The translations under genes were made by a program, and so were the position numbers. A model generated the notes under the pieces. That model worked only from the letters and a program-made list of their open reading frames with translations. It did not search any database and was not told the DNA's origin. From Diploscapter coronatus (taxonomy: Eukaryota; Nematoda; Chromadorea; Rhabditida; Rhabditidae), in assembly GCA_964036155.1 (NCBI GenBank), contig OZ038422.1, positions 40,633,201 through 40,697,200 on the forward strand: DNA of 64,000 bases, written 5' to 3'. Of the stretch, positions 20,677-32,800 are shown one piece after another. Within the stretch, counting starts at the first letter, position 1. Each line of letters begins with the position of its first letter.

Positions 20677-23605
20677 CTAATTTAGGTAAAAATACTTGGG
20701 CCTATTCCAAAATACTGCTATAATAGCTGCCAACACGATTAACAAACACCAGATATCGAGGGTTACTAAATTGAGAAGTTTTAATTTTCCAACGAATATG
20801 GAAAAGTTTACATTGCCAGTTGCCAACTTCCGGTGTTTTGCTGGGCTCGTATAGCCAAGACGTTTTCTGGGCTTGCTTGATGATTTCGTACTCGGAAAAT
20901 AGGCAGAGTTGTCTAAAATTGATGTATTTTGGCTTGTTAATTATAGCTGATTATCTTGAATCCTTATGTGATCTAAATGCATAAAATGATGAGTATGAAT
21001 ATGTTTTGAATATAATAAGGCCCTTAGCTATCCTATTTATCTAATGTACAGGTAAATTTGCCGGATATGAAATGCCGTTAATGCCAAAATCTGGAAGATC
21101 GAAAATGAGCAGAGAAAAAGAAGCGATTTTAGGGCTAGTCTCTTCCCTTTTCGCATGCTATTTCTGGAGTTTCTAATTTTCTAACCACTAAAAATAACTG
21201 TACATCACTTTTCACGCCTCCCAGATTTCGGCATCAACAATACACTTACGATACAAGTATGATTAATCCTGTGGAGGTAGCTTCCAAAACGGGAAACACG
21301 GTTTCCACCCCGACCTCGAGAAAAATCGCCAGTGGCGACGCGGAAACGACGCCTAAAATGGCACAGAGGGCGAATAGAACGGGGATTTGCCAGAACGAAT
21401 GGTACGGCATGATTAGGAACTGAAACAATTCACTCCTTAAAATGTCTTTGATCCCCTATGAAGATACGTACTTGTTAAAATATTCTTGAACTTAAAAATT
21501 CTAGATTTGAATTTAATTTTTAAAAAATCTTAGACAATTGAAAAGGAAAAACTTGGCAAATTTTTGGCATTATAATTCTCAGATTATTTTATTTTACTTA
21601 GTTTATGAAAATTCTCAAAAGGCTCATAAAAACGCATTCAAAACTTACAATTCTCAGAGCTATGACAGTTAGCGCAGTCAATGCCAATAGTAAATTGCTC
21701 ATCGAAGCGAATCGCTTTGTCCGATCCACATACACTCCAATAGGTATAGCAAAAATGCACCCAAATAATGTGTTCACTGTCGAAGGATAATTTTGCAGGT
21801 TGTATCCCCTATCATTGATGATGTCGCAGATGGCCAGAAGGAAGAGAAGCTGGGTTGATAAAATTGACGCGAAGAGGAAGAGCTGCATTAGGAATTGGGG
21901 TCTTTTGAAGCACATCAGCATGCCCTTCATTATAGGCGGGGCCATAGCGTTGTGAACCTCACATGCTGGAGAGGGAGGAGATTTCGGCCGACTTCGACGA
22001 TGGAACAGCATCAGGAATAGCGGAATAAACGAGAGGAGCGAAATGAAGAGATTCGGAAAATGTATACATTTAAGCATTTCTATATTAGGAGTGTATTTTC
22101 AAAATGCAATTTTTGGCATAGAAGTGTTCTCATGAATCCGTATAATATTTTAGGCTCTATGACAGGTAATAAAAATGTCGAAGTTTTCGACTTACATAGT
22201 GGAAAAACTTCCAAGAGTCATCCGCTATAGGCCCTTTATTGGACGATCCGGAGAAATACGAAGGTATTAGCGTTCCAATCACTACTCCTAATGGGTTAGC
22301 TAAAGATTCAAACTCCACGTAGGAATAATGCATTTTTGACTTACAAATTGTGGCGATCGTGTTTGACGTTGCCCGTTCTTTTTCGGCAAACCAAACTTCG
22401 GCGATTTTAGCCGAGAGAATTGACGAGAACATCATTGATGACGACGTGAAAACGGAACCTAAATTTGAAGATAGGCTGCGCCGATCGCACCGAAATTCCT
22501 TCAGCTTTTTAATTTTTGGCATTGATCTTTTGAACTTCTTCGCTGGCTAGAAAATTTTCGCAATTCGCCTGACCCAGCGCCTTTCCCATGCCACTCATCT
22601 GCTGTTTTATGGTCCTCTCTCTCTTTCTGTAATCCTTCGATAGAGGGATGATATTATACTCTACAGTGCCTAAAACTTTATTCTTTCTATCGGATAGAGC
22701 AGAACACACGTTGCTGTTATTTTGGTCCCATTATGCAAGATGAAATAAATCTTCAACTGATTCGACTATGGTTCAAGTCAATTCGCATGGACAGAAATAG
22801 TGCCTCCGATAGCACTCGAGAAAGCAACCGGGCAGGAAATTCATATCTTTCTTTTCCGTGGCCTGCCACATAGGCAATTTTTCTAAGTCCCGAAAATAGA
22901 TATTTTTTGACAATTTAGAAAATGTTTTCTTCCGATATAATTTTAACGATTATCAGATTTAGAATATGCTCAAAAGATTACCTATGGCTTTTTTATGAGC
23001 TTAGAAAATAGCATAAATTTGTATTGGTCAGACGACAGTAGGTAGTTTGTGTTAAAAGTGACTTACCCGAGTGTAGGTAAATTTGACGCCATAAATGGCT
23101 TCGAATATGAGGATACGATGATAGTAACCGTATAGCGGACCCGAGGAAATTGAGAAATGTTCCGCACAATAGCTAAGAATTTAATATATGATATTTTTGT
23201 TCGTTTATTTGAATCACCGAAACCCATATTCCGTATTTGTCACCAATATAAATTATAGGAATTCCGAAAATTAATGGGGCGAACTTAAAATTAAGATGAA
23301 TTTAGGTAAATAAAAACAACAAATACCTGAAATATCTGGGTGGTGAAGTACTCAGGCTCATCGAAAACTGTCATATTTAACCCGTAATACTGATTGGTCT
23401 GATCCTTTAATGTCGAATAGAAAATCCATTGCTGAAAATAGAGGTTTTTTGTTAAAAATCGCGAATTTCTCTGACTTACAACGGAATTTGACGATGTTAA
23501 TAGGCAGGAAATTAATAAAACGAGCCAACGTATTTTATAAGTCCGATAGGTATGGTGTTTCTCTACACAAATATTTATATCGCTATCACCAGGGTGGATT
23601 TTCAT
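20677..23605 (-). CDS. FLVCR/SLC49-like major facilitator transporter
   Basis: A 12-helix plasma-membrane transporter; characterised FLVCR proteins carry haem or choline/ethanolamine. The start is ATG 23605. Helix 1 is IRWLVLLISCLLTSSNSV, then QWIFYSTLKDQTNQYYG; helix 2 is FAPLIFGIPIIYIGDKYGIW, which ends in the MFS motif-A-like GDKYG. Further segments are SSYSKPFMASNLPTLG, SILSAKIAEVWFAEKERATS (the family WF-x-x-x-E-R-A motif), SLANPLGVVIGTLIPSYF, a Pro-rich central loop, FLMQLFLFASILSTQLLFLL, TLFGCIFAIPIGVYVDRTKR (second motif A), FALCAILGVVSASPLAIFLE, and the last helix DIWCLLIVLAAIIAVFW. It ends at TAG 20677. About ten exons can be fitted; the join between the exons ending near 23065 and starting near 22480 is uncertain. 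The substrate cannot be inferred from sequence alone. Confidence 0.82.
21074..21243. repeat. Inverted-repeat element, family D copy 2
   Basis: It lies in an intron of the MFS gene. The ends are CGTTAATGCCAAAATCTGGA and AGATTTCGGCATCAACAATA. The interior holds CTTTTCGCATGCTATTTCTG and TAACCACTAAAAATAACTGT, shared with copy 3. Confidence 0.82.
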
Positions 23606-24854
23606 ATTTCTGAAAATATATAAACCTTAGGAAATTAGGTCTTAAATCGTGAAAACTCGAACAAAATACTGAAATACAAATGACAATCGTCGTTCCTTTA
23701 AGATCATATAATTGATGTATCGAAAAACAAATGAAATTATGAGAAATATAGAGGTTTCTCTCAAATTATAATGATACTTTCAATGAGAGCTAATTCAATA
23801 GCGATACAATATATAAACTACGGAAGTTTCATGTGGGGGTTTGCAGAGGCAAATGATATAAATTTGAGATACGATTTTTGACAATGCCATGAAATATTTT
23901 GTGTCAGAAAGTAGCATGTTTAGCAATTTTCAAGAAAAATGCGATCTTGTAGAAAATTTTAGGAGTAAACTTATAAATCCTTCATAATTAATTACATAAA
24001 TGAAAACATACAACTATAAATGACACAATTTCCAATTTAGGGAACCTAAAGGGTGAACGTTTTTGATGATACTTTAGAAAACAAGTTGAGTTATTGTTTT
24101 CTTATATAACACTTTATCGTGTGATGATCTTGAGATTTTGTTCTACTGCGCGAAAGTTTGGTCAAGACAGTCTAGAGTAGAGACAATATAAAAATCTATG
24201 GTTGTTCCAATTGTTAATTACATTTTGAAAAAATCGAACACTTTTGTCAACTTGTAAACCATATCAAATGAAGTAGCCATATGTAATTTCTAGATATGAA
24301 ATAAATTTTAAAAAAAAACAAACAAAACAACAAAAGTGAAAAAGCGAAACACAATATTTGACAATTAAATAAAAATAATTGTTTATACATGACCGGAAGT
24401 GAACTATTGGACTCTACAAAATCAGAGTGGGATTATTACCTATGTATGAATGTAAGAGAATAAAATGGGTCGAATCTCGAGTGACAGAGAAGTTAGAGAG
24501 AATTGAAATATAGTGTAAAACTATATAACCAAAGAAATATAAGAGTAGAATGAAACAAAGGATTTCGAACAATATCAATTGTTCACTTGCAAAAGATTAA
24601 TAATCAATTAATTTATAATTCGGTTTAATAGTTGTACTTAAAATTAGCTAAGCACCCAAATAGTTATTTATAGTCATTTATTATGATATCAGAAGCGTGG
24701 GAATTATGATTAAATTGATAAGGACTTTTGAATGAATGGTAGAGTGTTCATAACAACACATTTATGGCCTGAATTGTAGTTTCGTAGTGAAAACCAACGG
24801 AAGTTACTCATCAAAGTTTTTATTCGATTCCTTTTTATCGTATAGTATTCTTAG

Positions 24855-24994
24855 ACAGGGCTGTAAATGCTTAGACACGCGTGGGCATACACGCATAATG
24901 AAATAGTGTGCATTTTCGGGAAAAGAGTATGCTCTCTCTCTCTCGAAAATACACGCTATTTCAGTATGCGTGTCTAAACATTTATATCCCTGTA
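24855..24994. repeat. Inverted-repeat element, family E copy 1
   Basis: ACAGGGCTGTAAATGCTTAG at the left pairs with CTAAACATTTATATCCCTGT at the right. Next inward are ACACGC/GCGTGT and GAAATAGTGTGCATTTTCGG paired with CGAAAATACACGCTATTTC. A CT-repeat (CTCTCTCTCTCTC) forms the loop. Copy 2 is at 62106-62249. Confidence 0.88.
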
Positions 24995-25149
24995 CTTAGG
25001 ATAAAAATTAGATCTTTAGGCTTTTCAATCCGTGGAAAATGCCTTCCAGACCTCGTAAAATAGGGTTAATTACAAGCGTCCAAACAATAACTTGGCTTGA
25101 AAATGATAGTGTTGAGATGAAAGCTAGCCAAGAAATGGATAAGCGCGGG

Positions 25150-25400
25150 AGTGATCTTTCCCCCTTTTATCACTATTTCACTATTTTCATCACTATTCCT
25201 ATCACTATTTCATTGTCTCTTTTTCTTTTCTTATCACTTTGTCCTTATCTTTTTATCACTATTTCTATTTTATCATAAACAGGTTGTATTCCCGACGCAT
25301 CGTTATATCGTTTTTTCTCTGACTCTTTTTATTTTCTCTTTCTCTGCACCCTCTACTATCTTATCACTGATATTTTCACTATATCACACTCAGATTTGCC
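25150..25400 (+). repeat. Pyrimidine-rich low-complexity tract
   Basis: The phrase TATCACTATTTC and variants recur about six times in 120 bp, within a run that is mostly C and T. It makes overlapping open frames rich in Ser, Phe and Leu that are not credible genes. Confidence 0.7.
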
Positions 25401-28087
25401 TATGGGCTTTAAGATTCTTGATTGAAATCAATGATAGCCATTAGCTATATTTGCCTCGTCAACAGATTGACATTCGATTTTGGGGTGTCGTTTTAATTTT
25501 TAATATTATACATATTTTATATTTTTTATATTTCATTTTAAAATTATTTTGATGTTCCCTTAGAGTTATTTTTAAAGTGTGAGGGTTCTCTCTTGTATCC
25601 ATAAACATTCCCCTACTTCACTGAGTTTATTTTGCGTGGATTTTTTCGGAAAGTTATTCGTATCCTGCCGTTCGTTTTAAAGTGAAAAGCGTCTATATAA
25701 AGTTGTCTGTAGATAACATCCAAATCTGTTTGCAATTCTTCAAGTCTTCATGAAAATGAGAGACTTAAAGAAATAAAGCTAGAAATTTCATGTAAGAAAT
25801 TTTTGATGGGAAATAGTATAGACTTTGAGGATATATGAAATCCAGCCAAGCCCGCGCACCTGTGAGGCAGATAAAATCATGCCATTCTGAATAAGAAAGA
25901 ACTACTTCGCCTTATGCTTAAGGATAGACCAGGAATACCGTCTGGAAAATTGCATTGTCTAGATGAAACTTGAATATGGACGTTCACATTCCAAAAGGTG
26001 AATTCCAAGGACGCGAATTTGACATCAAAAATTACTAGCCAATTTTATCGACCTTTTCCAATTTTGTTACAACGCTCAGAATTTTTAGTTTTACAATGAA
26101 AAATGGAGATCTTTAGATGCGAGGCGGAGTTGTGAGGGGATTGTTTAAAGGTTAAAAGGCGGTTTTATACGAAAGTGGAAAGTTTCATAAGTGTAGATTT
26201 TTAATAGAAATCTGTTCCGGTTTGTTAATGTAGTAACATTTGATGATTGTGTCATTTCTTCTTGTTGTTCTTTGAAACTTATTGGATCTTTATGCATTTC
26301 TCATCGATTTTTTGTATGATCATGCAACTTTTTCTTTATAAATACTTTTCGAAATGCTAACTTCTATTGGTGAATTTCCATCAATCGCATACCATTTTAA
26401 ATCACAAAATTTGCATCACGTTTGCGATCTTGAAAAACCTCTGCCTATGCTTAGTGAAAGTTCATAATACGATTCTTTCCAAATTTCGAGTTGAAAACTT
26501 CGGGGAAAGTTTTGTGAAACTTGAAAATTAACCGAATTTGCAACAATCCGTCCAGTTTGAAGGCAACCTGGACTAAATATCAATTATTTAATGTGATTTA
26601 GACAAGCTTATTGGGCTTAATCCGGGATGGATTTAGAAAAGCCTTGCGCGAAATTCCAGTCAGGCGGTTGGAAAAACGCCTCGCGGGAAATCCATCATCA
26701 TCATCATCGAAATTTTTCAGCCGACGTACCGCCGCACCCAAATCAACAAAAAAATTCCGAAAAATCACTATACGCCAGACAAAACGAGAAATTTTATCAA
26801 CAAAGCGAAATATAAAGCAATTTTAAGAGTGCTAAAGATTGATCATATCAATAAACTGTCATAATTTGATATATTCCCATATTGAGAGAGTTTGATTTAA
26901 GGAGAGCCTAGAGAAAATTAAATCCACAAAGGAAATAGTAGGAGATTTTAAGAGGGAAAGAGTAATGAAGATCCGTCAATTTATCACTTTCCCTATGGGA
27001 AAAAGTGATAAGGATAGTTGTTATGATGGTTTGGAAGAGATTTATTTCCTTTCTAGCTTAAAGTGATTAACCCCGGGATCAAAATTTCTGGTAATCTAAT
27101 ATTTGTTTTCCAACTTCCGGTTATTTCTTTATTATTATATAATTCTTGGAGAAGAAGCAGAAATTCTAAACTTGATCGGAATATTTTTAGTTTTCCCCTA
27201 GTTCAGACAAATCGTGTAGATGTCGAATTACTATTAGATAAATTCTATCTGATACTTCAATTTTTATAACCTAGTTCGCAACATTTTTTCCGATTCGAAC
27301 AAACTCTTCCTCTTCTTGCGATATAGTTTTCCCAAGCCTGCTTGCTTTAGCGTAGATTTTTTACGCTCGCATTTTTTTTATTTTGACGTAACGCGCACTT
27401 TTTACAATTCGATAGCCTTTCAGTCGTGGGGCCTTGGAACCGCACAAACTTCATATGTTAAAACATAGGACTTGAACTTGGCCTGTCATTGATATCTCCT
27501 TTTTTACGACATTTTTCCGAGGTCTTACGTAATTTATCGCCCAGGTCTTTGTAAGACATCTTCAAATGACAGACATTTTTCCAAGCTTCTCATATCGCTA
27601 ACTGTCATCATTTTATCCACAATGTCATGTCAGGTTTTGTCCTTAGATCGAAAAATTCAATGATATTTCGTCATAAGCTTTATCTCTATCATTCTTTTGT
27701 CAGTATCATGTCACTTATCAATCTGTTCTGAATCGTTCATTTTTTGCCGAAGTCATCAGATTTGACAGTCGGTTACTGCAAATTGCCAAATCGTCTGGGC
27801 TTATCATATCATCCGCGCATTTTCAAACCATTTCGACATTTCTCGTTTCCCTATCGTCTCTCACTCGCTCCGTGCTATTTCTCCATCTTTCTGGATTCAT
27901 TCCTATCATTATCACTTTCACCTAACCGCGCGGCGTAGGGCAGATATCATTCATCGTGGCAGTTAATGCGAGGATAAAGCCCTTAGGCAATCGAGGTTTC
28001 TCTTTCTTTGTTCCTTCGATTTTTGCAAGAATTTGACGACATCTACCATTTCAAGCTGAATTGTGATAGGAATAATCGATAAAATTT

Positions 28088-28229
28088 GGGCAACTTGGAA
28101 ACCGCGAGACTGAGAAATAGTGTGGAAAAAGAAACCTACCATCTTCCATACCCTACCCTAACCCTATATTATTACTATTTCGCGCTATGTCTCGCGTGTC
28201 TCGTGGTCTCGCGCGGTTTCCAAATTGCC
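28088..28229. repeat. Inverted-repeat element, family B copy 1
   Basis: GGGCAACTTGGAAACCGCGA at the left pairs with CGCGCGGTTTCCAAATTGCC at the right. Inside are GAGAAATAGTGTGGAAAAAG and CTATTTCGCGC. The loop holds ACCCTACCCTAACCCTAT. Five more copies are in the window, four of them within gene introns or a 3' UTR. Confidence 0.88.
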
Positions 28230-29828
28230 TACAATTTGGATTTCTTTCTAAAATGTTACAAATTCATAGGGCACTTTTTAATTTTTACTATTATAAAATA
28301 CTTTTGAAATGACTAGGCAACTTAGCCTACTATACTATTGAGAACTAATTAAGATTTGAGGTGAGATTTCTTGAAGCCTACAAATCTCTAAAGCTCTAAA
28401 GACTTTAAAAATCGACTTGTATTTTGTCCACTTACCGTTATTCGCTGCCCTCATCCTTTCGGCGGCATTGGCGCCGGTTAGTCTCTTAAGTCATTTTTCT
28501 CCTGACACATTATTCAATAAGCTAGGTTAAATCTCATTCTTTCGATGCTTGACTTCTCTATCCCTCAGAATAGTCTATTTCCTTTACTGGAGTACACAAT
28601 CCGGTTTTCGTCACGCGTTCATTTTGATGTCCAAGCATTTTGCCCCAGGAACACATGCCTTTCTTTTTCTTTTCCTCCCCGAAAATGCCATTTATGGTCA
28701 CTCGTTTGACTATGAGTGGTAATTTGCAAGAAGTAAATCGCTTTAGAAGTGTTTTGTGGATTCTCTTTGAAATTTTACTGATTTTTGACTTGCAAAAATT
28801 TCCCTTACTTTGTGCTTACGCCTTAGAGAAAACTCGGTGTTTTAATATCTACAATTTTTTGCTTCGTAGCTTTGTATTAATTAATATACAATAACTCGTC
28901 ATAACTGTAACTTTTTGACCCTAAGGATCTCTCCGGAAAATTTTCAAGTCACGCAAAAACACACCCGTTTCGCACTCTCGGATCCAGAGACATTTTGCAG
29001 AAATGTCGGCGCGAAAATGGCGAAATTTGCAAAAAAAAAAAATCCTATGAAAGATAAACAATGATATGGGGGGATATGTCTGGATTAGGATAAAAAGATA
29101 AAGATTTGGGAAGTGTGAAATCCACCCAAGGTGATTTACGAGGCCTTTTCAACACCTATATCACCACGGTATCTCTAGACCCTATATCAAATTCTATAGT
29201 TTTTTCCTCGAGAGAAAATCCTTACAAATTTCGTAGCAAACAAAAAGAACGATTTATGGACTAATATTTTATTATCACTCTCACTGAAGGCTTTTAATCT
29301 CGACATTTTAATACTATATTATATAGATGTAATTTGTTCTATGACTTGTAGAAAATTCCTATGGCTTCAGTTACATTGACCTTTTTTCTTCCTTGCTTCA
29401 CTTTCTAAAATTTGCATTTCAATTGGGAATTCATCGAATTTATTCAGTTCATTCGTAAAAAGATGTCTATTTCTTTTGGATTCGCTTCGACTTCCTATTC
29501 TCCAAGAACAATATGTTTTCTATTTACTTTCTATATTTTTTATCTGTAATATCTTTAACTTTGGAATAATATCAATTTATACTCTTTCTAACAAAAGCCC
29601 TATTCTCGAGAACTTAATTCTCTCGTAAATATAATCTCGTTACACGTATTAGAATGATTTTTGTAATGCCGGGTGGCTAATTAATTTTTCCCGCCCACTT
29701 GCTGAAATACATTTGGCAACTTCGTCACTGCGGTTGTCGTTTTGACATTGACATTGTCATTGTCATTGTCATTCCTCTGTTATTCTGACATTTGTTGCAG
29801 TGGATGATCGTCGCATCTGGCACGTGAA

Positions 29829-32800
29829 ATGAACATTTCCCCATGTCTGACAGCACTCGTCTGGACCTGCTCCATTCTTGTCATTCAAGCTGAAAAGTAA
29901 GTGTTTTTCGATGAAAAACCGACAGCAGACTTCGTCATTCGTTGTCGTTGTGTTTCAGGAAAATGGTGACAACAAAAATATGTTTCTTTTATCTGAACAT
30001 AGACTTTTACATTGCTTTTTCTTCGAAAGATGATAATCTTCGTTTTTGTTATATCAAAAAATTCTGGCATTATTTTTTATTATTTTGAGAAGACGACGAT
30101 GACAAAGATTGTTGTCGATGTATATATATAGTTTAGCATTAGAATAAGTTGAATTTCTAGGTTCTTACTATATCGAATCACCCCCTCAGATATGGAGGGC
30201 CTGAAGTGGCTCAATAAAGTGCAAGTCATGGATCATAAGTATAAGGTTGGTTAATTTAACGTATCAAAATCATTGCTATCAAATTTAACATGTCGTCAGC
30301 TACTTGATTTATTTTGTAGCGTATCTCTAGTTTGAGTTGAGTTTACTTTTCTCATGGAGAATCTCGAATTTTTCAAGGATAAAGTGAAATTTTTCTATGT
30401 CATATGCAAATTTGCTTGGATTTGAAACCTGGAGAAGCAGCGCTAAAAAATAACGCTAGCAAAATAAAGATAGCGTATTAAGAGGGGGAAAAGAAAAAGA
30501 TCTAGCGCCGAAAATGGAAACTGGAATGCGGCAAAAATTTGTAACGAGGGGAAAGATTCACTCTTTCTCTCTGCGTCTCCCCAAAATAGCGTTGTTTCCT
30601 CGCTTACGTCACAAATATAGAAGCGCGAAGCCTAACGAAATCGTAGCGTTTCGATTAGAAAGAGATAGGCATTGACAAAATGGCAATTGCTAGAATGACA
30701 ATTTGACAATCCATATCGATTTTAAACTCAAGTTGCCAATGAAGGAATAAGTTTTGAAGATTTTTTACAAAATAAGATTTGAACCAGTGTTCTAAATAAA
30801 TCCAACGTGGTTAAGAATGGAATGATAGGATTTTTTACACTAATGACAATTCTTCATTCTCTGATAAATGATTCTTATACAAGAGGATTTAGAAAAATGT
30901 CGCATATGAATGATTAGATAGGAACAAAAAGATTGAGTGGTTAAATAAGTTACACAAAGATTTGAGGTTGCATTATGTGGAATTCATTCAATTTTCTTGT
31001 ATGGATTTGATTTTAATAAAATTTAAAAATATAAAATAATTAAGCTCGATTTCTGGAAAGAGGCCCGCCGATTAGGCGACCATGCGGATATTATGATCTC
31101 CGATAAGACTGCCTCTTTACTCGAAACTCAATTTCAAAGGCGGAATATCTCTTACGCGGTTACTGTATCTGACGTTGAAAAGTAAATATTTTCATTTATT
31201 TGTATACAATTTTAAACTTCAGGCTAATTATGAGAAACGAAGGTCATGTCTATGAAAAGAAGTCTTCATGGTTATCAAAGAGGCTGAAAGATGATCCGAT
31301 TTTAGATAGTGAACGTAAGAACTTATTCTAGCAGAGGAATGTTTTCAGCTCGCCCTCGTACTTCATCATATACCATACGTGGTCGAAAGGCTTTTTCTGA
31401 ATGTACATTCAATGAACTTTTCAACCACGTATGATGATACATGACGAAGTGCGAGGATGAGGTCAAAACCTTCTCTTGTTAGATATTTTTGTTTCTCTTT
31501 GATTTGATTATTTTAGCTGATACTGATCACTCCCATGTTGGAAAACTGAAGAAGGCCAAGTACCCCTTCGGAGACTACGCTGCTTATGCAGACATGATGA
31601 AGTACATGCGAACCATAGAGTTCTATTACCCGAATATTACCAAGTATCTATTTATTTATTTTTTTTATAAATTTAAATAAAATTGAATTTTTAGGATCAT
31701 AAGACTTGGTACCTCGCATGAGGGTAAACCTATAGAGGGGCTAAAGGTGGGAGTTTTATTCTTGATATTAACAACTTTAATGCATATGAATGGTTCTAAT
31801 ACCATTTTTGACTTAGCTCTTTTCAATTTGAAATAAAAAGTTACAGTCAAACTTTAAAGTATTTAAAAGTGGAGTCATTTTTATGCTACATTCTTTATAG
31901 AAAAGTCAGAAATCTTTCCAAAAATATCAATATGCTTAGATCGGATTTCCAAACGCTAGAGGAAAGCGGAAGCGAGCAATTTGGATCGATGGAAATATCC
32001 ACGCAAGAGAATGGGCCAGCTCACACACAGCGTTATTCGCGATCAATCAAGTACTTAAAAACAATCTCATATGTCAAGAAAATATGGATTCAGCTAGTAT
32101 CAGGCTATGGAAAAGATGAAATAATCACCTACTATCTGAACAACCTGGACTTCTACATCGTACCATGCCTGAATCCTGATGGCTATGAGTACACAAGGTC
32201 GTCGCCGATTCCGAGTGTAAGATAAAGATCATTTTGATTTGATTGGCAACGTTGTAAACCGCACGCACGGCATGCGAAATAGTGTTGAAAAAGAAATCCT
32301 ATCAGTTAATACCCTACCCTAACCGTACACTATTTCGCATGTCTTGATGTCGTGCGGTTTTCGAATAGCCGACTTCCAAATCGTTCTACAACTTATCAAT
32401 TACCTTCAGGTCCGTCTCTGGCGTAAAAACCGCTCGCCCGAAGTCTGTCGCCGCTCGTCTTGGGGTGGGGAGAAGTGTTGTCGAGGAGTCGATTTGAATC
32501 GGAACTTCCATTTCCACTGGGCTGAAACCGGGTCGTCGAGCGAGCCATGCAGCAATATCTATCATGGAGATACCGTATTTAGCGAGCCTGAAGCATTGTA
32601 AGAATCGCAAGTGCCCCATTAAGTATTGTTGATACCAAAGTTCGAGAGGTCGAAAATGAGCGGGAAGTAAAAAACGATTTTAGAACCAATCTCTCCCTTT
32701 TCGCGTGCTATTTTCGCATTTCTAACCACTAAAAATAGCTGTGCACCACTTTGCACACGCTTCCCAGATCGCGGCATCAACAATAGATACATTTGATTCA

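Larger units (their letters stand above)
23606..29828. other. 6.2-kb gene-poor region
   Basis: I find no exon chain here. It contains family E (24855-24994) and family B (28088-28229) hairpins, a pyrimidine-rich tract with repeated ATCACTATTTC at 25150-25400, an isolated frame near 26627 with five consecutive His, and GCTATTTCTCC core-like motifs near 27875. The segment 27300-28700 is pyrimidine-rich on the plus strand. A short (ACATTG)/(TCATTG) tandem lies at 29745-29772, just before the carboxypeptidase gene. Confidence 0.5.

Noticed and set aside
22509..22709. A charged minus-strand frame inside the MFS gene
   Set aside because: It runs into a stop, does not fit the phase of either neighbouring MFS exon and interrupts the known family order. 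It is probably intronic.
25039..25444. Ser/Phe/Leu-rich frames that resemble membrane segments
   Set aside because: They are translations of a pyrimidine-rich low-complexity tract.
26611..26826. Overlapping frames, one with five consecutive His
   Set aside because: The His run comes from a CAT repeat. No splice partners or homology are visible, so coding is not supported.
28150..28170. Possible telomeric DNA (CCCTAACCC-like)
   Set aside because: Two or three degenerate units only, always inside family B hairpins; the usual nematode telomere repeat TTAGGC is not present.
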